DNA of 64,000 bases from an uncultured Prevotellaceae bacterium (GTDB lineage Bacteria > Bacteroidota > Bacteroidia > Bacteroidales > Bacteroidaceae), in the NCBI GenBank assembly GCA_902762565.1, contig CACWOS010000011.1, positions 1-64,000 on the forward strand, written 5' to 3'. Of the stretch, positions 34,631 to 44,106 are shown in pieces. The notes under the pieces were generated by a model that did no database searches, was not told the origin of the DNA, and saw nothing but the letters and a program-made list of their open reading frames with translations. Both the position numbers and the translations under genes were made by a program. Positions within the stretch are counted from its first letter, which is position 1; each line of letters begins with the position of its first letter.

Positions 34631-35767
34631 ATGTTTGAACAGGTGATAGGACAACGGGAGGTGCAGGAGCGCCTGATGCAGATGGTCAACGAAGACCGTC
34701 TGCCCCATGCCATCATGCTGTGCGGACCACAGGGGGCAGGCAAGCTGGCACTGGCAGTAGGCTTTGCGAAGGTACTATTGGCAGAGAAGGTCAACAGCAT
34801 GTTTGCAGATGCGCCGGAATACGTAGAGAGCCCGATGCTCAAGAATCTAGAGCACCCCGACCTTCATTTCACCTACCCCACCATCAAACTGCCTTCGATG
34901 GGAAGTGACCACAAGCCCATATCGGACGATTTTGCACGTGAATGGCACGAACTGATGATAGCCAGTCCTTACTTCACCATGAACGAATGGCTGGAGCAGA
35001 TGGGGGGCGAAAACCAGCAAGCCATCATTACCGCTGGTGAAAGCGACGAACTGGTACGCAAACTGAGTCTGAAGTCGAGCCAGGGTGGTTATAAGGTCAG
35101 CCTCATCTGGTTGCCTGAGCGCATGAACATTGAATGTGCCAACAAGATACTGAAGCTACTAGAGGAACCACCCTCGCAGACCGTGTTCATCATGGTGTGT
35201 CAGGAACCCGACAAATTACTGGAGACTATTCGCAGTCGTGTACAACGTATAGACGTGAAGAAGATTGCAGACGGGGACGTAAAGCAAGCTCTCATGGAGA
35301 AACGCGGACTGACTGAGGATATGGCACAACGCATCAGTCGCATGGCTAATGGCAATTGGCTGAAAGCCCTGGAAATGCTGAGTGCCGACTCGGAGAACGA
35401 GTTATTCTTGGATATGTTTCAGTCTTTGATGCGACTAGCCTACCAGCGTAAGGTGAAGGACCTGAAAGCATGGTCAGAACAGATGGGTGCAATGGGACGT
35501 GAGAAACAGAAGCGTTTCTTGGAATACTTCCTTCGATTGATACGTGAGAACTTCATGTATAATTTCCAGAACGAGGAACTGTGCTATATGACACAACGTG
35601 AAGAGGAGTTTGCCAAGAACTTTGCCCGTTTCATCAACGAAGCCAACATTTTGGCTATCAGCGATCTGGCTAACCTCGCCATCCGTGATATCGGTCAGAA
35701 TGCCAATGCCAAGATTGTGTTCTTCGACATGGCACTGAAAATGATTGTTTTGTTAATACAGAAGTAA
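34631..35767 (+). CDS. holB: DNA polymerase III delta-prime subunit
   Basis: 378 residues from the ATG at 34631 (MFEQVIGQREVQERL). AAA+ clamp-loader fold: Walker A GPQGAGKLALA, sensor/arginine region ILKLLEEPPSQTVFIMVCQEPDKLLETIRSRVQRI with the SRC-like SRV. The four-cysteine zinc module normally found just after Walker A is absent; that stretch reads VNSMFADAPEYVESPMLKNL and leads straight to EHPDLHFTYP. Loads the beta clamp in the replisome. Co-directional with ricT and gldH. Confidence 0.92.
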   Translation: MFEQVIGQREVQERLMQMVNEDRLPHAIMLCGPQGAGKLALAVGFAKVLLAEKVNSMFADAPEYVESPMLKNLEHPDLHFTYPTIKLPSMGSDHKPISDDFAREWHELMIASPYFTMNEWLEQMGGENQQAIITAGESDELVRKLSLKSSQGGYKVSLIWLPERMNIECANKILKLLEEPPSQTVFIMVCQEPDKLLETIRSRVQRIDVKKIADGDVKQALMEKRGLTEDMAQRISRMANGNWLKALEMLSADSENELFLDMFQSLMRLAYQRKVKDLKAWSEQMGAMGREKQKRFLEYFLRLIRENFMYNFQNEELCYMTQREEEFAKNFARFINEANILAISDLANLAIRDIGQNANAKIVFFDMALKMIVLLIQK

Positions 35768-35807
35768 ATAAAGTAGTTAGAAGAAGATAAAAGATAGAAG
35801 AATATAT

Positions 35808-36944
35808 ATGGATAAAGAATTAGATATCTTGACTGGCTGCGACCGCGGACTCTGCAAGGAGGCTGTGGGACGACAGGACCGACAATTGAACACCTATGAC
35901 TGGCTGGCCGACGTGCCAGGCAATGTAGATGATACCGATTTGGTGGAGGTGCAATTTAAGCACACCCGCAAGGGTTATTATCACAACGTGAACAAACTAG
36001 ATCTGAAGAAGGGCGACATTGTTGCTGTCGAGGCTAATCCCGGCCACGACATCGGTGTAGTGACACTGACGGGACGATTGGTGAAGTTGCAGATTAAGAA
36101 AGCCAACCTGAAGAGTGCCGACGACATCAAGCGCGTGTATCGTATCGCACGTGATTCTGATATGGAAAAGTATCGTGAAGCCAAGAGTCGCGAGCATGCT
36201 ACGATGATCGAGAGCCGCCAAATAGCCAAGGGACTGGGACTGGACATGAAAATTGGCGATGTAGAATATCAGGGTGACTGCAACAAAGCCATCTTCTACT
36301 ATATCGCTGACGAGCGCGTGGATTTCCGTCAACTGATCAAGGACTTGGCAGCAACCTTTCACGTTCGCATCGAGATGAAGCAGATTGGTGCCCGTCAGGA
36401 GGCTGGTCGTATTGGTGGTACGGGGCCCTGCGGACGCGAGTTGTGCTGTGCCACATGGATGAAAAATTTCGTGTCAGTAGGCACATCGTCAGCACGCTTC
36501 CAAGACATCTCACTCAACCCACAGAAGTTAGCGGGCATGTGTGCAAAGCTGAAGTGCTGTCTGAACTACGAAGTGGACAACTACGTGGAGGCAAGCAGAA
36601 AGCTGCCTGCAAAGGATATACAGTTGCAGACACAAGATGCCGACTACTATTATTTCAAGGCCGATATTCTGGCAGGACTTATCACCTACTCTACTGATAA
36701 GAACATTGCCGCCAATCTTGAAACTATCACCGCACAGCGTGCCAAGGATATAATCGAAATGAACCGTAAGGGTGAGAAGCCCGTTTCGTTGGTAGCAGAT
36801 GGCAAAGCCAAGGAGCCCAAAGGCCCCATCGACTTAGCCACACAGGAGAATATTGCTCGTTTCGACCGTGCAAAGAAGAAAAAGAAGAAGAAAAAGAAGC
36901 CCGCAGGAGCCAAAGAAAGCCAACAGCCCAAGGATAACAGCTAA
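35808..36944 (+). CDS. ricT: PSP1-domain protein RicT/YaaT family
   Basis: 378 residues. The PSP1 core (about 40-130) is followed by the cysteine-rich stretch GGTGPCGRELCCATWMKNF and KLAGMCAKLKCCLNYE, the likely iron-sulfur ligands in RicT homologues. In Firmicutes RicT joins a complex controlling mRNA cleavage by RNase Y; the Bacteroidetes role is less clear. The C-terminus has a run of ten lysines (RAKKKKKKKKKKPAG), likely nucleic-acid or membrane contacting. Its position between holB and gldH is common in Bacteroidetes. Confidence 0.9.
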   Translation: MDKELDILTGCDRGLCKEAVGRQDRQLNTYDWLADVPGNVDDTDLVEVQFKHTRKGYYHNVNKLDLKKGDIVAVEANPGHDIGVVTLTGRLVKLQIKKANLKSADDIKRVYRIARDSDMEKYREAKSREHATMIESRQIAKGLGLDMKIGDVEYQGDCNKAIFYYIADERVDFRQLIKDLAATFHVRIEMKQIGARQEAGRIGGTGPCGRELCCATWMKNFVSVGTSSARFQDISLNPQKLAGMCAKLKCCLNYEVDNYVEASRKLPAKDIQLQTQDADYYYFKADILAGLITYSTDKNIAANLETITAQRAKDIIEMNRKGEKPVSLVADGKAKEPKGPIDLATQENIARFDRAKKKKKKKKKPAGAKESQQPKDNS

Positions 36945-36958
36945 GAGCTTGTAGTCTC

Positions 36959-37480
36959 ATGAGCAGACGTACCTTATTATATATATTGGTGGGTATGGCC
37001 ATGATGTTAACATCGTGCCAAGAGCGTGTAGTGTATAGCCACTATGAGTCGACGCCCATTAAAGGCTGGGAACGAAACGACACATTATCGTTCGATATCC
37101 CATCCATACAAAAGGGAGGCTACTTTGAAGAGGTATTGGGATTGCGCATCAATGGGGAGTATCCATTTATGGGACTAAGCCTGGTAGTGAAGCAAACGGT
37201 GCTACCCTCCCAAGAAACGCGTACGGACACCTTGGCATACCAATTAGTAGACGATTGGGGGCACGCCAAAGGCAAAGGCATCAACCACTACCAATACCTG
37301 ATGCCACTCACTACACTCAAACTTAACGAAGGAGAATCGCTGCACGTAACTATCCATCACTGCATGAAACGCGAAATACTGCCAGGCATCTTGGATGTAG
37401 GAGTGCAACTATCGAGACAGGTTACGGCTGGCGTCGAGACGAAGAAAGATGAAAAGAAGGAAGGTGAAGCCCCACAATGA
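36959..37480 (+). CDS. gldH: GldH-family gliding-motility lipoprotein
   Basis: 173 residues. A lipoprotein signal (YILVGMAMMLTSC) with the lipobox cysteine at about residue 20, then a beta-rich domain (FDIPSIQKGGYFEEVLGLR, DDWGHAKGKGINHY) typical of GldH. Found also in non-gliding Bacteroidetes. Its last 72 bp are antisense to the 3' end of rodA. Confidence 0.88.
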   Translation: MSRRTLLYILVGMAMMLTSCQERVVYSHYESTPIKGWERNDTLSFDIPSIQKGGYFEEVLGLRINGEYPFMGLSLVVKQTVLPSQETRTDTLAYQLVDDWGHAKGKGINHYQYLMPLTTLKLNEGESLHVTIHHCMKREILPGILDVGVQLSRQVTAGVETKKDEKKEGEAPQ

Positions 37481-38869
37481 TGAGCCACCGTAACTGAAGA
37501 ACGGCAACGGAATACCGATAACAGGTGTCAAACCCAGTACCATACCCACATTGATAAAGACGTGGAACAAGAAGATGCTGAGCACGCAATAGCCATAAAC
37601 TCGCGCAAAGCGATAAGGCTGTCGCTCTGACAGATAAATCAATCGCAATATCAAGGCCAGGAACAGCAGCAATACACCTGCTGAACCCACAAAGCCCTCT
37701 TCTTCACCTACAGTACAGAAGATGAAGTCCGTATCCTGCTCAGGAACAAACTTTAGTTTGGTTTGCGTACCATTCAGGAAACCCTTGCCCTGCAGGCCAC
37801 CCGATCCGATGGCTATCTCACTTTGGTGTACATTATAGCCAGCACCACGTAAGTCTTCGTCCAGTCCCAACAATACATTAATACGCGAACGCTGGTGGGG
37901 CTCCATCACATTCTGCATAATGAAATCGGCTCCATAGAAGAAACAGACGGAACCTAAGGCAAACAGGGCGATAAAGAAATAGGGACGCAGGCGCGAACTC
38001 AAGCCTTCCCACGACAGATAGCCTATTAGGACAGCTGTCATGCCCCACTGCACATAGACGATGTCAATAGGAATGAATAGCAGGAACAACGACAACAAGG
38101 TAATCACTACGCAGTAGAACAGCAACTGCAGGGCCTTTCGGCTGTTACAATACACCCAAACCATGCCAATGGAGAACAGTTGCACCAGTAACAATACCGA
38201 AAACTTACCCACTGACGTGGGTGTATCGCCCATATAAACTTCGGCATAACGAATACCCACCACAAAGTAGACCACCATCGCTACGCCCGTAAATAAGATA
38301 CTGCCTGGCATGCCCTCGCGATAGAACATCAGGAAGAAAGCCAGATAGACCAATGCCGAACCCGTCTCACGCTGCAGCACGATAAACGCCATGGGTAGCA
38401 GAATGATAGCCAATGTAGCGGCAAAGTGTTTCCACTGGTTGATGTTGTAGCCATATGTCGACATGAGTTTCGACAATGCCAGTGCCGTAGCGAACTTAGC
38501 AAATTCTGCAGGTTGCAGGCGCAGCGGACCCAATACAAGCCACGATCTGGAGCCTTTGATGGAATGCGGATTGAAGATAGTAGCAAAGAGCAAAGCCAAC
38601 AACAAACCATATATGACAAATGAGAAGGTATCGTAGAAGCGGTCGTCAAGCATCACAATGACAAAACCTAGCATAATACTTGTAGCAATCCAGATAATCT
38701 GCATACCAGAACGCGTGTCGAGGCTGAAGATATCGGTCTCACCGTATGAATAGCTGGCTCCGCAGACGCTAATCCAACCAAACGAGAGGAGGGCGACATA
38801 AATCAGAATCGTCCACCAGTCAATGTTACGCAACACACTTCCTTGTCGTCTATCTGCTGGTTGTACCAT
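37409..38869 (-). CDS. rodA: Rod-shape SEDS glycosyltransferase RodA
   Basis: 486 residues with about ten membrane segments. SEDS motifs: LRLQPAEFAKFATALALSK, QRETGSALVYLAFF and the late GLTPVIGIPLPFFSYGGSSL. Polymerises peptidoglycan with PBP2 during elongation. Longer than the usual 370-420 residues owing to an extra central membrane region (about 190-300). It is the last gene of the mre operon and overlaps mrdA by 20 bp; the 3' end overlaps gldH head-on. Confidence 0.95.
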   Translation of the reverse strand: MVQPADRRQGSVLRNIDWWTILIYVALLSFGWISVCGASYSYGETDIFSLDTRSGMQIIWIATSIMLGFVIVMLDDRFYDTFSFVIYGLLLALLFATIFNPHSIKGSRSWLVLGPLRLQPAEFAKFATALALSKLMSTYGYNINQWKHFAATLAIILLPMAFIVLQRETGSALVYLAFFLMFYREGMPGSILFTGVAMVVYFVVGIRYAEVYMGDTPTSVGKFSVLLLVQLFSIGMVWVYCNSRKALQLLFYCVVITLLSLFLLFIPIDIVYVQWGMTAVLIGYLSWEGLSSRLRPYFFIALFALGSVCFFYGADFIMQNVMEPHQRSRINVLLGLDEDLRGAGYNVHQSEIAIGSGGLQGKGFLNGTQTKLKFVPEQDTDFIFCTVGEEEGFVGSAGVLLLFLALILRLIYLSERQPYRFARVYGYCVLSIFLFHVFINVGMVLGLTPVIGIPLPFFSYGGSSLWGFTFLLFIFLRLDASRNLSR

Positions 38870-40706
38870 ATGCTATATGTCTATTTTGAAGTTCGGCAGC
38901 CTGATGTTTCGAGGCTTCCGAGAGTTTACCATGAAGATACTGCTCCATTATCAAGCCACCGATGGGCACACCATACGTGGCACCCCAACCACCGTTCTCT
39001 ACATATACAGCAACAGCTATCTTTGGCTTGTCCATCGGCGCAAATCCCATGAACACCGAGTGGTCGTGACCACGGTTCTGGGCTGTACCCGTCTTACCAC
39101 AGGCTTGGAAGTCATACTTTGCCAGTGCATGACACGTACCACCTGTTGCCGAGGCACGCATGCCTTGCACCACATAATCATAGGATTCGCGCGAAGCCAT
39201 CGTATGACGTTTCTTAGTATAAAGTGTGTCAAGATTTTCGCCTTGTACCTTCTTTACCACATGAGGGGTAATAAACCAGCCACGGTTAGCTATCGTTGCA
39301 CCTAAGTTCGCTATCTGAAGGGGGGTAGCATTAACCTCACCCTGACCTATTGCGATAGAGATAATGGTCAGACCATTCCACGAGCCTTTATAGGCTTTGT
39401 CGTAAAAAGCAGCATTAGGTATCAGACCGCGCTTCTCACCAGGCAGATCGACACCAAGACGATAGCCAAAGCCCATCGACACCATGTAGTCACGCCATTT
39501 GTTCATGGCATTCTGAACAGAGCCATACTTTGAGATATGAGTATTGATCATGTGATAGAGGCCCCAGCAGAAGTAACCATTGCAGGAAGTGGATAGTGCG
39601 GGTATCAAAGGAAGGGGTGAGGCATGTCCGTGACAACCCACGTGCAATCCCTTGAAGTTGAAGCCATGTCCGCAGGGATAGGCAGTATGCGTAGGATGCA
39701 AGATACCCTCAGTCATAAAAGTCAGACCTTGCGTAGTCTTAAAGGTAGAGCCTGGTGGATACTGTCCCATGATACTACGATTGAGCAAGGGTTTCCATAC
39801 ATTCTGGCTTAACATGTGGTGATTCTTGGAACGCTGACGACCAACCATCATTCGAGGGTCGTAACTAGGCGAGCTTACCATACACAGAATCTCGCCAGTA
39901 GTAGGCTCAATAGCCACGATACTACCAATCTTACCCTCCATCAGCCGTTCTCCTAAGGTCTGCAGGTCAGCATCGAGTCCCAAAGTCAGATTCTTACCGG
40001 CTACAGGGCGCTTGTCGAACTTACCGTTCATATAACGACCTTGTACACGCCCATGAGCATCACGCAACAGGATCTGCATACCTTTTTCGCCACGTAACTG
40101 TTTCTCGTAGCTACGTTCCACGCCCAGCTTGCCAATATAGTCGCCTGGTTGATAATACTCATCTTCTTCAATATCAGCTGGCGACACCTCAGCAACATCA
40201 CCCAGCACATGGGCAGCAAAGGGGAACTCATACTGTCGGATGGAACGGCGCTGGATATAGAAACCTGGGAATCTGAACATTTTCTCTTGAAATACAGAGA
40301 AATCCTTATCGCTGAGTTGACTCATAAACACCTGCTGAGTAAAGCGCGAATAGCCCGGATTCTTGTTACGATCTTTGATGGTTGCCATACGACGATCAAA
40401 CTCCTCGCGTGAGATGTTCATCACATTACAAAAGTCAACCGTATCCAAATGGTCCTTGGCTTCGTTCATAACCACCATAATATCGTAAGCTGGCTGGTTA
40501 TAAACTAATAACTTACCATTACGATCATAGATACCTCCACGCGAAGGATATTCTATTTTTTTCAGAAAAGCATTAGAGTCGGCACTCTTCTTATAGTCGT
40601 CACTTGTAATCTGCAACTGAAACAAACGAAGGATATAAATGACCACGATCAACGCAGCCACCCCACCAATCACATAACTTCGTTTGCTCAGACTATAGTC
40701 TATCAT
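38850..40706 (-). CDS. mrdA: Penicillin-binding protein 2
   Basis: 618 residues. N-terminal membrane anchor (YVIGGVAALIVVIYILRLFQL), dimerisation domain with RGGIYDRNGKLLVYNQPAYD, then the transpeptidase domain: SxxK as PPGSTFKT, SxN as STSCNG, and KTG as CGKTGTAQN. Class B transpeptidase of the elongasome, partner of RodA. Starts inside the mreD stop (4 bp overlap). Confidence 0.96.
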   Translation of the reverse strand: MIDYSLSKRSYVIGGVAALIVVIYILRLFQLQITSDDYKKSADSNAFLKKIEYPSRGGIYDRNGKLLVYNQPAYDIMVVMNEAKDHLDTVDFCNVMNISREEFDRRMATIKDRNKNPGYSRFTQQVFMSQLSDKDFSVFQEKMFRFPGFYIQRRSIRQYEFPFAAHVLGDVAEVSPADIEEDEYYQPGDYIGKLGVERSYEKQLRGEKGMQILLRDAHGRVQGRYMNGKFDKRPVAGKNLTLGLDADLQTLGERLMEGKIGSIVAIEPTTGEILCMVSSPSYDPRMMVGRQRSKNHHMLSQNVWKPLLNRSIMGQYPPGSTFKTTQGLTFMTEGILHPTHTAYPCGHGFNFKGLHVGCHGHASPLPLIPALSTSCNGYFCWGLYHMINTHISKYGSVQNAMNKWRDYMVSMGFGYRLGVDLPGEKRGLIPNAAFYDKAYKGSWNGLTIISIAIGQGEVNATPLQIANLGATIANRGWFITPHVVKKVQGENLDTLYTKKRHTMASRESYDYVVQGMRASATGGTCHALAKYDFQACGKTGTAQNRGHDHSVFMGFAPMDKPKIAVAVYVENGGWGATYGVPIGGLIMEQYLHGKLSEASKHQAAELQNRHIAYGTTSR

Positions 40707-41206
40707 GCCTTGCTCCTAGCAATCTCGAACGTAAATATAAATGCTAACGTTATTAACATGCTACCTACCACACAACACAACCACTCCATCATGTTGCTGA
40801 AGCTGAACATTTCAAGCGTATAGAACAGGAGACAGTAGATGGTTACCAATGTCACAATATAATAGCTGTACTTAGTAGGGCCTAGATTGATGAGTGAAGG
40901 TTCAAGCGTCTCAGCAGAGTCACGTGGCACGAAGAGTTCATAGAAATAAGGCTGTATAGCAGCAATAGCCGTAAGGGAAGCTGCCGCTAAACCTGGTGTA
41001 TTAGAAAAAATGTCGATGGTCAATCCCATTAAAAAGGCCCACGACAGTACACCCCATTTAGGATAATTACGTGGAAACATCGTCACAAAATAGACATACA
41101 GCAATGGGGTGGCGTAATGGAACAAATGTACACGTCCCAATACCAACGCTTGTGCCAATACAAAAGCGACAAAGAGTAATGCACGTTTAAAAAACTCTAT
41201 CGACAT
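40703..41206 (-). CDS. mreD: Rod-shape-determining protein MreD
   Basis: 167 residues, five to six membrane segments, starting MSIEFFKRALLFVAFVLAQALVLGRVHLF. Small and divergent as usual for MreD, but the position between mreC and mrdA and the topology settle the call. Confidence 0.9.
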   Translation of the reverse strand: MSIEFFKRALLFVAFVLAQALVLGRVHLFHYATPLLYVYFVTMFPRNYPKWGVLSWAFLMGLTIDIFSNTPGLAAASLTAIAAIQPYFYELFVPRDSAETLEPSLINLGPTKYSYYIVTLVTIYCLLFYTLEMFSFSNMMEWLCCVVGSMLITLAFIFTFEIARSKA

Positions 41207-41248
41207 CCCAAAGAGATTTACAATTTACAATTGATTTAACTCTCACAC

Positions 41249-42118
41249 CTACTCATGCACGTTGAGTTTCAGCGAATCCTTTGCAGCCTGCATCAGTCGC
41301 ATACGTTCAGCTATCGACTTATCGCTGATAACCACAACATCGCGCAAGACACCAAAGTCAGTGGAAAGGCGTACTTTTAACTTATACGACAAACCATCGC
41401 GTGAGTTATAGACCTCAACGATCTTACCAACTAGAACACCTGCGGGAAAAATACTGGAATAGCCATTGGTCTCCACCCACTCACCACGCTTGAAGCGAGC
41501 ATGACGGGGAATATCCTCAACATAAGCATAGCCGGAATCCTCTCCATACCAACGCAACACTCCAAAGTAGCCACGATTACGTATGGTACAACTGATGCGT
41601 GATGATGTACTGTTAAGCACAGGTATTACCACGGTATAGTGGTCACCGCACAAGAAGGTAACACCTACTACGCCTTGGCCACAAGCGACACCCATGCCCG
41701 GCTCTACGCCATCTGCCGTGCCACGATTGATGGTCAGCAAATTGTTGTTCTTATGCAACTCATTGGCCACGACCTTGGCTGGTATCAGCTTATACTGACT
41801 GAGTTTCTCTAATTCCTGTAGTTCCTTTAAATCGGTCTTCTGCGTAGCTTCCTGATACAGACGGCGCAATTGGGCCAATTGACGTTCCTGATAGAAATTA
41901 CGCGTAGTCAACTGTTCATTGACACGAGCCTGATTAAAAAACGACTCCACCGCTGCATCCCATTCATACACGCGTCCTGCAATGGCGTTAGCTGTTGAGA
42001 ACCACACGCTACCTTGATAGCTGTTGTATTGGAACAACAGCACCATACTTAGCGCCTCAAACAACACGAACAAGAACCAGTGGTGATGTCGCTGCAGAAA
42101 CTCTAGGAGATTTCTCAC
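41249..42118 (-). CDS. mreC: Rod-shape-determining protein MreC
   Basis: 289 residues. One N-terminal membrane segment (WFLFVLFEALSMVLLFQY), a coiled-coil (about 55-110, including QERQLAQLRRLYQEATQ), then the periplasmic double beta-barrel (LLTINRGTADGVEPGMGVACGQGVVG and VLVGKIVEVYNSRDGLSYKLKVRLSTDFG). Scaffold of the elongasome linking MreB to PBP2-RodA. Confidence 0.95.
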   Translation of the reverse strand: MRNLLEFLQRHHHWFLFVLFEALSMVLLFQYNSYQGSVWFSTANAIAGRVYEWDAAVESFFNQARVNEQLTTRNFYQERQLAQLRRLYQEATQKTDLKELQELEKLSQYKLIPAKVVANELHKNNNLLTINRGTADGVEPGMGVACGQGVVGVTFLCGDHYTVVIPVLNSTSSRISCTIRNRGYFGVLRWYGEDSGYAYVEDIPRHARFKRGEWVETNGYSSIFPAGVLVGKIVEVYNSRDGLSYKLKVRLSTDFGVLRDVVVISDKSIAERMRLMQAAKDSLKLNVHE

Positions 42119-42146
42119 CTTCTTCTAACTTCTTTAACTTCCCAAG

Positions 42147-43169
42147 TTATCTCATCAAGAATGAGAAGCGGTCAACATTCTTCAAGGCGATACCGGCACC
42201 CTTGGCAACTGAGTGCAAAGGATCGTCGGCAATGTGGAAGGGGATGTTAATCTTATCTTCCAGACGACGGTCCAAGCCACGCAGCAGTGCACCACCACCA
42301 GTCAGCCAAATACCGTTCATCACAATGTCGGCATACAACTCTGGGGGTGTATTTTCCAATGCAGAGAGTACGGCATTCTCAATCTTGACAATAGTTTTGT
42401 CGATACAATGTGCTATCTCCTGATAGCATACGGGTACCTCCATAGGCAGGGCAGTGATACGGTTAGGACCATGCACGATATAATCCTCTGGGGCATCATC
42501 GCCCAAATCAGTCAAAGCAGAGCCAACAGCAATCTTGATACGCTCAGCCATACGCTCTGACACCTTCACATTATGTTGACGTGACATATACTCCTGAATA
42601 TCGAAAGTCAAATCGTCACCTGCAGTACGGATGGAGTTATTCGACACAATACCACCTAGCGAGATAACGGCAATCTCGGTAGAACCACCACCTATATCAA
42701 CAATCATATTGCCCTCTGGAGCTTCTACATCGATACCGATGCCAATAGCAGCAGCCATAGGCTCGAAAATCAAATAGACATCACGTCCGTCAGCATGTTC
42801 GGCAGAATCACGAACAGCACGCAGTTCCACCTCGGTACTGCCTGAAGGTACACCAATCACCATGCGCAATGATGGCGAGAACAGACGGCTACCTGTATGT
42901 ACCATCTTAATAAGTCCGCGCATCATCTGCTCACAAGCCGAGAAGTCGGCAATCACACCGTCACGCAGCGGACGTACAGTACGAATGTTATCGTGTGTCT
43001 TTTCATACATCATCTTGGCTCTTTCGCCAACAGCAATCATTTTGTCTGTGTGGCGATCGAGGGCTACTACTGAAGGTTCGTCCACTACAATCTTATCATC
43101 ACTGATAATAATAGTATTGGCCGTACCAAGGTCCATGGCTATCTCCTGGACAAAACTAAAAAATCCCAT
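42147..43169 (-). CDS. mreB: Rod-shape-determining actin MreB
   Basis: 340 residues. Actin-fold phosphate loops AMDLGTANTIII and NMIVDIGGGSTEIAVISLGG, with GVPSGSTEVELRAVRDSAEHA and the late TGGGALLRGLDRRL. Forms membrane-associated filaments directing cell-wall synthesis. Second gene of the minus-strand operon, behind the IMP cyclohydrolase gene. Confidence 0.97.
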   Translation of the reverse strand: MGFFSFVQEIAMDLGTANTIIISDDKIVVDEPSVVALDRHTDKMIAVGERAKMMYEKTHDNIRTVRPLRDGVIADFSACEQMMRGLIKMVHTGSRLFSPSLRMVIGVPSGSTEVELRAVRDSAEHADGRDVYLIFEPMAAAIGIGIDVEAPEGNMIVDIGGGSTEIAVISLGGIVSNNSIRTAGDDLTFDIQEYMSRQHNVKVSERMAERIKIAVGSALTDLGDDAPEDYIVHGPNRITALPMEVPVCYQEIAHCIDKTIVKIENAVLSALENTPPELYADIVMNGIWLTGGGALLRGLDRRLEDKINIPFHIADDPLHSVAKGAGIALKNVDRFSFLMR

Positions 43170-43210
43170 AAAATCTTAACTTCTTTAACTTCTCTTACTT
43201 CTTAACTTCT

Positions 43211-43804
43211 TTATTTCTCAAACCAAGCATGGATGGCAGTATCGTAGTGGCTGCTGACGCCAAAGGCACGGGTAGCAAACATACGACGCTGAGACTTAGT
43301 GGTCTCCGCACCCTGTTTGTTCAAAATGTCGAGTAATACAGAGTATTCAGCTTTTGAAGGAACAATAACGACATCATTAAAGTTTTTAGCAGCTGCACGA
43401 ATTAGCGAAATACCACCGATATCAATCTTCTCGATAATATCTTCCTCAGAAGCGCCGCTAGCCACCGTCTGTTCGAATGGATAGAGGTCTACCACAACCA
43501 GATCAATTTCAGGTATCTCGTACTGAGCCATCTGCTGACGGTCACTTTCCAGTTCACGACGTCCCAAAATACCACCAAAGACCTTGGGATGTAATGTCTT
43601 CACACGACCACCCAAAATAGAAGGATACGTCGTTACGTTCTCCACCTTTTCGCACTCGTAACCCAATGACTCGATAAACGACTGCGTACCACCTGTCGAC
43701 AAGAACTTAACACCCTCGTCATTCAGCTTCTTCAACAACTCCTCAAGGCCATCCTTGTGAAATACGGAAATCAGCGCTGTCTTAATCTTCTTGTTGTCTG
43801 CCAT
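43211..43804 (-). CDS. purH: Stand-alone IMP cyclohydrolase domain (N-terminal half of PurH)
   Basis: 197 residues from the ATG at 43804. It matches the first, MGS-like domain of bifunctional PurH: ALISVFHKDGLEELLKKL, FLSTGGTQSFIESLG, VKTLHPKVFGGILGRR, DLVVVDLYPFEQTV and IDIGGISLIRAAAKNF. It stops naturally after HYDTAIHAWFEK, where the AICAR formyltransferase domain would begin. No second half is found in the following sequence, which goes straight into mreB, so this is a split or single-function enzyme rather than a frameshift. The formylating activity must be encoded elsewhere. Confidence 0.9.
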   Translation of the reverse strand: MADNKKIKTALISVFHKDGLEELLKKLNDEGVKFLSTGGTQSFIESLGYECEKVENVTTYPSILGGRVKTLHPKVFGGILGRRELESDRQQMAQYEIPEIDLVVVDLYPFEQTVASGASEEDIIEKIDIGGISLIRAAAKNFNDVVIVPSKAEYSVLLDILNKQGAETTKSQRRMFATRAFGVSSHYDTAIHAWFEK

Positions 43805-44106
43805 AAAATGATCCTTTGTATATAACGTTATATGATTAATTCCACATTGAGCCTGCAAAATTACAAAAAAATAGCCACATCGCCACATGTTTTCGGGAAA
43901 AATAATCCTTTTTTAATAATTAATAATGTATATCAACCACTCGACGGCATATAATCGTATAAAAAACACACGAAGAAGCATTTTCGCTTTTCAGAGTGTG
44001 GCTTTGCAATCTTTCGCTCGACATAAAAAATAAATAGCAATTTATTTTGTTATTTGCTCGCTTATTCGTACCTTTGTACCCGAAATTTCAACCAATTTAT
44101 TTCTTG
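43805..44106. promoter_or_regulatory. Divergent intergenic region with two promoters
   Basis: Minus-strand -7 box TAATTTTG (43863-43856) serves the purH-mre operon. On the plus strand, TTTG (44046-44049) and TACCTTTG (44069-44076), spaced 19 bp, serve the FadL-like gene. An imperfect hairpin (CACAC...GTGTG, about 43966-44000) lies between. Nothing coding is seen. Confidence 0.6.

Noticed and set aside
43966..44000. Hairpin CACAC...GTGTG considered as a small RNA or terminator
   Set aside because: Stem pairing is poor, with bulges, and there is no promoter or T-run placed to support either role.
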